From NCBI GenBank assembly GCA_027943335.1, contig BSBK01000765.1, positions 898,001-962,000 on the forward strand: a stretch of 64,000 nt of DNA, read 5' to 3'. The translations under genes and the position numbers were made by a program. The notes beneath the pieces are model-generated. The model ran no database searches. It was not told where the DNA came from and was given only the letters and a program-made list of their open reading frames with translations. Origin of the DNA: Chamaecyparis obtusa (Eukaryota; Streptophyta; Pinopsida; Cupressales; Cupressaceae). Positions 57,568 through 64,000 of the stretch are shown in pieces. Numbering within the stretch: position 1 is the stretch's first letter; each line of letters opens with the position of its first letter.

Positions 57568-57932
57568 AGTGAAAACCTGGCAAACAGGTGCTTTGATGTA
57601 TCTATTATCCTGGTGAAAACCTGGTAAACAGGCACCTTGATAATAATTAAAAAAAAAATAGAAAATGTGAAAAATACAAAAAAATACAAAAATACAAAAA
57701 TACAAAAATACAAAAATACAAAAAAATGAGATATTCAAAAAATACAAAAAAATACAAAAATACAAAAAAATGAGATATTCAAAAAATACAAAAAAAGCAA
57801 AAAAAAAAGAGAAAAGTACAAAAAAATTGAAAAAGAGAAAAATGTGCCATTGATGAAAACCTGGTATACAGGCGTCATGGTAGCAAAAATAGAATCTCTG
57901 CCAAGATGGTGAAAACCTGGTAAACAAGCACC
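57568..57932 (+). repeat. Four copies of a covarying hairpin
   Basis: Copies at 57568-57592, 57612-57636, 57852-57876 and 57908-57932. Each has an outer 4-base arm, AAAA, an inner arm CCTG, a 5-base loop (GTAAA, GCAAA or GTATA), CAGG, and an outer partner. Outer pairs are AGTG/TGCT, GGTG/CACC, GATG/CGTC and GGTG/CACC. Pairing is kept although the bases differ. The last copy has CAAG in place of CAGG. Confidence 0.7.
57650..57830 (+). repeat. AAAAATAC simple repeat
   Basis: Repeats of ACAAAAAT and GAGATATTCAAAAAAT. A-rich simple sequence between hairpin copies; the minus-strand Phe/Leu ORFs here are its translation. Confidence 0.8.
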
Positions 57933-57955
57933 TCTTGTTTTCCTGAAGTAACATC

Positions 57956-59454
57956 TCATCTCAGCGTCGCTTGGCTCTTAGTTTCCTTCCTTTCCTGCTT
58001 TAGTTTGTTTTCCCGCTTTCCTGCTTTAGTTTGTTTCCTGCTTTGGTTTGCTAGCTCATGCCTTGCTTTCAGTATCTTCAAGATTTTGCTCGACTCTTCA
58101 TGGATTGGAACTGGTTCACACTTGGAGGCACCTGCCTGGTCTAGGGGGCATTGTCCTATCACTTTTAGAAACTCTTTTTTGAGCATTGGTCGCCAGTGGT
58201 TCCCACTATGCCTGCCTGAGGATACCTAGCTTTCATTCGATCTCTCTTCTTCAGGATTTCTCCCTTCTATCAATCACCAGTGATTCTCACTACATCTACC
58301 TACTGTCATTATCTCATTGAGACTTTGAACGTTATCTTTCTGAATTGTCTTCAATCCGCTTGAACACGAACTTAAACTGAAACTAAAACTAATTGTATGT
58401 TCCTTTGAGGCATGTTGAGCTTTGTTTTCTTTGAGTGCTTGTTTTTTTGCTTTGCTTTTTTTGCTTTCTATTTGTTGGTTTAGTTCCAACAATCCAAAGA
58501 ATTCATTTAAGAGGGGTGTCCATCTATAAGGGCCTCTATCTCGTATTGGATGGCCATGCGTACCTCGACTCCTTTTATATGGATGCTTTGGTGAGGTTGG
58601 TTCTTCTCCTTGTCTTTTGAGTGACTTCTTTCTGCTACTGATGAAATTGTAAACGCTCGTCCTGTTAAGTGAATGTAAGGGTCACTGCGAGCAATCTTTG
58701 GCAAAAGAAGGAACTCCTGCATGCTTGGTGTGTTCGTTCACAAGAGACATTCAGGTCATTCTAGCATTTATGCTCTAATGCTTATGTTAACTTGCTAGAT
58801 TAAAAGGAATAGGTGTTCAGGTCATTCTGGCTTCTTGTGCCTTAATGCTTACACCTTATTCTGACAAATTTAAGACTCATGTCATATTCATATTCTCATG
58901 ATAGTGATATTAGTAAGGATTGTATGACATCTTGCGATTGTCCGAACTTGAAAGGCTCTATGATGATAAATACGATGAGTTCAACAACCAAGTCGTAGGG
59001 TTTGCATTTTCATTTTAAGCTTGCATCTTTAGCTTAGGCTTGCATTTGCATTCTCAGCTTTGAACTTAAGATGATGCCTTATTTACTCTCTTAATTGTCT
59101 TCATCAAAGGCTCTCATCTATTGTCTCCTGTTCTTCTTGGTTGCACAAGTATCCGGTCTTCATTGTCGATCCTCAAACATGTCTATCCTTTGATTAGTAC
59201 CTGTTAAATATTGCTACAATCCTGCATGAGATGATTAGTACCATATCCATTGCATTTTATTTCCATTTACATCCATAAACTTGTTGCATCTGCATCAACA
59301 TGAGTATCCACTATAAGCATAAACCATTTATCTATCACTACATTGCATACATTTCTATTCATACATCTAAAGCATATAAGAGCACATCTCATAAATATCA
59401 TACATTCAAGCAATTTGCAACAAGTACAATGATATCAAAAGAATCATCAATCTC
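57956..59454 (+). other. 3' region of H, part one
   Basis: No convincing ORF. There is a short tandem duplication of TTCAGGTCATTCT (58750 and 58814), then a CAT-rich block at 59210-59450 like that of D. Confidence 0.45.
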
Positions 59455-59473
59455 ATATATATATATATATATC
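59455..59473. repeat. AT microsatellite
   Basis: ATATAT run of about 19 bases. Confidence 0.85.
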
Positions 59474-59563
59474 TCTTGATCCAAATGTCATATACAAAGA
59501 GGTGCTACTCGAGCATAGTACCAAAACAAAAAAATGAGCTATGATACAAAAAAATGAGCTATG

Positions 59564-59740
59564 AGTTTTCTTTCACGCAAGAAAACTACCACTTCGCGCG
59601 AGAAAATAGAATGCTCGCGCGGGATGACCCTCCAGCTCGCACGAAGTTCTACCCTTCGAGCTTGTTATTTCACGTGAGGAAACTATTTTCTCATGTGAAA
59701 TGAAACCTAGGCTTGCGCGAGAGAACTACTTTCTCGTGCG
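59564..59740 (+). repeat. Run of consecutive CG-rich hairpins
   Basis: Clear stems: AGTTTTCTT/AAGAAAACT (59564-59587, 9 pairs), CGCGCGAG/CTCGCGCG (59595-59621, 8 pairs), TTTCACGTGAGGAAA with its partner (59668-59700, 15 pairs with a 3-base CTA loop), and GCGCGAGA/TCTCGTGC (59715-59739, 8 pairs). A weaker one lies at 59634-59662. CpG-dense in AT-rich surroundings. Confidence 0.75.
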
Positions 59741-60550
59741 AGATTTCACACTTTTTCCCTAATTACGCTAGATTTTTTTTTAAAATCTAACCTATCACGC
59801 TGTATGAATTGAAATGCAAAGAAGTTTATCAACTACTTACAGGTGCATCATACTCTGGTGGCCAGGCATGTCATCGAGAATGCTCAAATCAGTGTGTATG
59901 TAGTGGCAGACCCTCCATTTCTCTATCTTAGAGCTCAGAATCATTAAAAGACAACGCTGAATAATGATTTGAAAATGACTCCTCCGGGCCTTATATAGCT
60001 TTTGACCTAATTTTTGAAAGTGCTCCATTTTGCATGAAAATTGCACCCTTTGCTAAATCAACTATTCTGAATCCATTTTCAAGATTGAAATTGAAATTTG
60101 ACATCTCTAAGTGGCTCAAAATCATGTTTTAAATATTGAACTCCTTCTGGATTGGATGCTTGTGCAATCAACCTTCTGGCATCATCTTCCTACTAGATCC
60201 TCATCTTTGCATCATGTTCTCAAATCTTTGCTTCTTTTCATCAAGTCAACCCTAGTCAAAATTTGGTCAACCATGGTCAACTATGGTCAAACTTGGTCAA
60301 CAGGACCTCTGCTTTGCTCCAATTCACTTCTGTAGCTTCGCGAATCTAGTCTAATTGCTTTTGCTCTACAATCTCTTTTTGTTTATCATCCTTCTGACAT
60401 GTCATCTTTCGATTTCGCTCCTGAGGGGGCAGGATGATTACATCATTTGAATCTTGTCGAATCTATTCTTGAATCAGTCTGATTTGAATCATCAGTCCTC
60501 ATTGCTAGGGGCATCTTCACGCCTCGCATCTTGTCATCTAGAAATCTATC
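59741..60550 (+). other. 3' region of H, part two
   Basis: No ORF. At 60243-60302 there are five close GTCAA or GGTCAA units (TTGAC on the minus strand). Confidence 0.45.
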
Positions 60551-60558
60551 TCTTAGGT

Positions 60559-60942
60559 ATCTGAGCAATCTAACTCAGATCCTCGAGGATCACTCTTCAT
60601 TCTGGAGATGGTTCTTGAAATATTTTGGGTATTGGGGCAATCTAACCCTTATTCCTAGGAGTCAATCTTCATTCTGGAGATGAATCTCAAAATCTTTTTT
60701 AGACCGTTATCTGGGCAATCTAACCTAGGTCTCAGAGGGTTGAGCTTTGTATTGGGGCAATCTAACCCTAATTCTGGAGACAATCCTAATCTACATCTAA
60801 ATCTCACTCTAGGGCATTGGGGTAATCTAACCCTGATTCAGAGATAGTCCTAAATCGACATCTTCATCAATTGGTATTGGGGAAATCTAACCCCGATTCC
60901 GATTCTCTTCTAAGACCGTTGTCTTCGCAATCTAACTTAGAC
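60559..60942 (+). repeat. Seven-copy hairpin array with constant loop
   Basis: Hairpins at 60559-60580, 60631-60652, 60709-60730, 60751-60772, 60816-60837, 60876-60897 and 60921-60942. Each has 7-base arms around the 8-base loop CAATCTAA (TAATCTAA or AAATCTAA in two). Arms include ATCTGAG/CTCAGAT, ATCTGGG/CCTAGGT, ATTGGGG/CCCTAAT and ATTGGGG/CCCCGAT. Five of seven pair fully when GU is allowed. Spacing is 42-78 bases. Confidence 0.8.
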
Positions 60943-61010
60943 TTCAAAAATTCTCATCATCTGTCACTTCAGACTATTCTTTGAATCAATGCGCTGTTCG
61001 CACATCAATT

Positions 61011-61024
61011 CAAAGAGGGGCAAA
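61011..61024 (+). other. Polypurine tract of H
   Basis: CAAAGAGGGGCAAA directly before the LTR start. It matches the D tract at 35341, including the CATCAATT before it. Confidence 0.75.
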
Positions 61025-61890
61025 TGTAATACCCCAAAATTGGCACCTATTTAATTTCATCAATTTTGGTGCATTAGCTCGATTTTACATCACCAAAGTC
61101 CTAGTTCCCTAGGCAATTTTCTCTCTCCTACCTGACCTAATTTGACTTGATGTCAATTGCAAAGACCATTAATTGCAATAATCAAACACTAAAATTAATT
61201 CCTAAGTCTCTTTGACTTTATTAGCTAAATTATCTCTATGATACATTAATTTAATTGTAAAGTCCTATGTGCTTTAAATTAAATTAAATCAAACCACCCC
61301 CTTTAGCTAATTACCCATAAAAAGGAATTAATAATTACTTGATATTCGAATGGACACACCTTTTTGAATTAATAATTCTTGATATTCGAAAGGTCACCTA
61401 TGTGGCATTTTCCATTCTTTTTATTAAGTAATTCATTGTCTTTTTGTCTCAATTAGGAATGAAGAGTCCACCGTTTCGAATCAAGAAACTATTCATTCCT
61501 CTTCTGGCTTGGTCTATTTAATGAACCTCTTTTTCTCATTCAAAAGAGCAATTTTTGAGAGCATCTACACTATAGCATTTTTTAGTCTCATATCTCATTA
61601 TTTTCAAAGCTCTTTTATTGCATTATCTAGTTTAATTTCTCATATTAATGTAATTGCATTTCATATTTAGATTAAATTTGCTTACTTGTTCTTAGTCTAA
61701 TATCATCTTTATTTCAAAATCAAATAAAAATCTGCATTTCATATTTCTTTCAAAGTTTTCTAGATTAATTGCATTCATTCTTAGCTTAGTTTCATTTTGC
61801 TCATATTTGCTTTCAAATCCTCCATTTTTGAATTGGTCTCCCAGCTGTTGGCTCTCGTTCTGAGAGTATTCAAACACCCCATTCACATAG
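61025..61890 (+). repeat. LTR of H (3' LTR), end uncertain
   Basis: Starts TGTAATACCCCAAAATTGG after the polypurine tract. No second copy is in the window, so its end is not fixed; text up to about 62020 is not Gag either. No convincing TATA box was found. Confidence 0.55.
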
Positions 61891-62027
61891 GAGGCAACAG
61901 GTCACCTCACCATGGAATTTGGATTGAGTTCTTCATACTCTCTCCTGAATTCTATCAAGTGAATAATGACCATGTTGTGTTGTGTCTGATTTAGAGGTCA
62001 CATTCAGTCACATACACACCTAAGGGA

Positions 62028-62890
62028 ATTTTGTGCTTTGAGTATAGAATTCATGCATGATACCACTTATTTAATGAGGCTATTTCCAAGAAGCCTAGGA
62101 GGGAAAACAATGGAGTGGTTTTCCAAGTTACCACAAGGAATCAAAACTTTCAAAGAGCTAGCCTCCAAATTTGTGACTCACTATTCTTATAACATAGAGC
62201 ATGAAATCACCACGGTTAACCTATGTGACACAAAATAGAGAGATGGTGAGTCTTTTCTATGGTTTCTCCAAAGATGGAGAACATTTTTTTGCACGATACC
62301 CTTGAAGTATACCTAAAAAAGAAAAAATGGAGATTTTCATGAACAACCTAAACATGGAAATGAACTATAGACTCCAACTTCAATGTCCCCCCACATTCAA
62401 AAAGATCATTGAAAATGGGATAAAATGTGAAGAAGTGTTGGTAAAAAGAGGTAAAATTAAACTATTTAAAGAAAACAAACATTATACCAACACCAACAAC
62501 AACAATAACTTAAATAAATAATAATAACAAAGGAGCCAATAAAAATAATGATAAACCAAGGTTATGGTTGGAAAACACCAATAAGAGCCTTGTAAACAAT
62601 GGGGTTGTAGAGGAACATAACCAAAAGGCTACTCATTTTAACTTATCGAGTGGGTCAAATCAAACACATAATGTCAATCAAATGACCAAGGCTCCTTTCA
62701 AAAACAACAACAACAACAACCCTTTCAAAAATCTATATGCAAAGAAGCCTAAGCCTTTCTTCCTTTCATTTCAAAGAAGAAAATTCACATTCTTAGGTGA
62801 ACCTTTGGAAAATTCTTTGAGAACACTTGTGGCCAATAAAATCATTGTCTTACCCAAATCAAGGCCATATGAACCTCAAGTTAAACCCAC
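62028..62890 (+). pseudogene. Gag of G, second part
   Basis: Resumes at the position equal to 22615 of D, with CALSIEFMHDTTYLMRLF, GGKTMEWFSKLPQGIKTF and NNLNMEMNYRLQLQCPP. It is split over three frames (62038, 62327, 62568), with a stop at 62236 where D has CAA. The Asn-rich stretch and FTFLGEPLENSLRTLVAN are kept. Confidence 0.85.
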
Positions 62891-64000
62891 ATGGTGGAAT
62901 GATGCACACCATTGTGAGTATCATCAAAACAAGGGACATAAAACTAATGAATGCATGAAACTTAAATATTTAGTCCAAGACCTAATCGATGATGGTACTA
63001 TAAAGGTTGAAGGGCCCCAAAATAATGAAGACCACATGGCATTTAAGAACCCTTTCTTAAATCACAAAAAGGGAGTAATATCAAATGCCAACCAAAATAA
63101 CAAGAGGGGTAATGAAAAAGTAAATTTTGCCCACACTTATGACAACACCATAAATTCTTTAAGTGGTTGTGAAAATACAATCAATGTGATAGTGGTAAAG
63201 GAAAAACAAAAGGAAGAAGCATCTAATGTTGTGACTAGGGGGAAAGCATCTAAAATTACATTATCAAGAAGTGCCCCTAGAATCATTTTACCTAATCAAA
63301 CTTCCCCTTCATCAAAACAATACAATTTGGTAGATCAACTCCAATGGACTGTTGTGCAAATTTATATTTTGGAGTTGCTCAAAGTTTCACCTACTCACAA
63401 AGAGACCTTGGAAAAAGCCCTTTTTGAAACCAATGTGCCCTTGAATTTGGATGTTAACAAATTTCAAAATATGGTAGGACACTTAGTTGCACCTCATTGT
63501 TTATCATTTTCCAAGCAAGATGATATATCCTTAAATCATCCACAAAACTTGCCATTGCATATTGAGGTTTTGATTCATAAGCATATGGTTAAGAGAGTCT
63601 TCATTGGTGGAGGATCCAGCCTAAACATCTGAACTTCAATTATTTTCAAAGCCTTAGGGTATTCTGAGGAATCTATAGACCCTAAGAGAAGAATAACCAT
63701 CAAATCTTACAATGATGAAGAGAGAGCCTCCAAAGGAATAATAGTAATCCCTATTTGAGTAGGTCCTATGAAAAAGGAGACTATTTGTCAAGTACTAGAT
63801 TTGAAACTAACCTATAATATCCTATTAGGAAGGCCATGGATACATGAAATGCAAGCGGTACCCTCAATGTACCATCAATGCTTGTAATTTCCATATATGG
63901 GACAAGAAGTCATGGTGAGTGGAGATCTAAGTCCATTCCAATAGTTTAATAACATTAAACCCATAAATGACTCATTGGTCCTTCATAATGTAGAAGGCTC
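62891..64000 (+). pseudogene. Gag zinc motif and protease of G, cut by window end
   Basis: CEYHQNKGHKTNEC is the variant knuckle. The linker matches D closely (NEDHMAFKNPFLNHKKG). The protease block is VFIGGGSSLNI, so the catalytic Asp of D (IIDGGAG) is Gly here (63606-63608), followed by TGA. Beyond it YNILLGRPWIHEMQAVPSMY is kept. The copy continues past 64000. Confidence 0.82.

Larger units (their letters stand above)
56185..62020 (+). mobile_element. Block H: 3' half of another gypsy element inside the Gag of G
   Basis: Foreign to the D family until 62020. It holds a 372-codon ORF with an integrase remnant, a conserved pol end, hairpin repeats, a long 3' region, a polypurine tract and an LTR starting TGTAATACCCC (61025). 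It has no 5' LTR, RT or Gag. Order and some repeats parallel the 3' region of D, so it belongs to a related Tat-type family. It probably arrived through a truncated insertion or recombination that removed about 365 bases of the G Gag. Confidence 0.65.
53278..64000 (+). mobile_element. Gypsy element G, second D-family copy, partial
   Basis: 5' LTR (53278-54112), primer binding site, leader, small ORF and Gag start follow D in order. Gag is broken at about 56185 by foreign block H and resumes at about 62020, with about 365 bases of Gag missing. Protease follows and the copy runs off the window at 64000. It is more diverged from D than the two D LTRs are from each other. Confidence 0.85.

Noticed and set aside
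57529..57954. Phe-rich minus-strand ORFs of 141 and 74 codons
   Set aside because: Translation of the A-rich simple repeat and hairpin repeats of H.
53278..62000. G and H as one complete LTR element with LTRs at 53278 and 61025
   Set aside because: The two LTRs start alike (TGTAAT) but their sequences differ after that, and Gag of the D family resumes after the second one.

Overview
The window is a transposon graveyard from a large, AT-rich plant nuclear genome. I see no convincing host gene, tRNA, rRNA or bacterial feature. Nearly all recognisable coding sequence belongs to plant retroelements: Tat-type Ty3/gypsy elements with archaeal-type RNase H, Ty1/copia elements with TGTTGG...CAACA LTRs, and an L1-type LINE with plant-type RNase H. 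Every copy is broken by stops or frameshifts. A seed plant with a very large genome, such as a conifer, fits best, but the sequence alone does not fix the species.

The layout is a nest. The oldest layer is a minus-strand gypsy element (called E), seen in three pieces: 9770-11846 (integrase, RNase H, RT end), 42196-44142 (RT start, RNase H, protease) and 51747-53277 (Gag). Plus-strand gypsy element D (11847-42195) sits inside the RT of E. D is itself split twice. A non-autonomous copia element B (12673-20128, minus strand, TSD ATTTT) lies in its 5' LTR. A copia element C (35825-41801, plus strand) lies in its 3' LTR. A LINE (44143-51746) separates the Gag and protease of E. At 53278 a second D-family copy, G, interrupts the Gag of E and runs off the window. 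The Gag of G is in turn interrupted by about 5.8 kb (56185-62020), called H, taken from the 3' half of another gypsy family.

D carries the full Tat-type series: a small ORF before Gag, Gag, protease, a G-patch-like segment, RT, RNase H, a second archaeal-type RNase H, integrase, and a long 3' region. That 3' region holds an antisense, intron-preceded ORF for an aminotransferase-like plant mobile domain (PMD). B has no pol at all. It keeps a Gag remnant with five CCHC knuckles and a 906-codon frame of unknown function broken by one TAG. C has lost its whole RT, with integrase joined directly to RNase H.

The signals least explained by known families are RNA/DNA structures in the gypsy 3' regions. 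They are a seven-copy hairpin array with a constant loop and compensating stems (60559-60942), a run of CG-rich hairpins (59564-59740), and a covarying hairpin repeated after pol in both D and H. The first 9.7 kb holds only decayed ORF remnants, a GC-rich palindromic island and diverged repeats.
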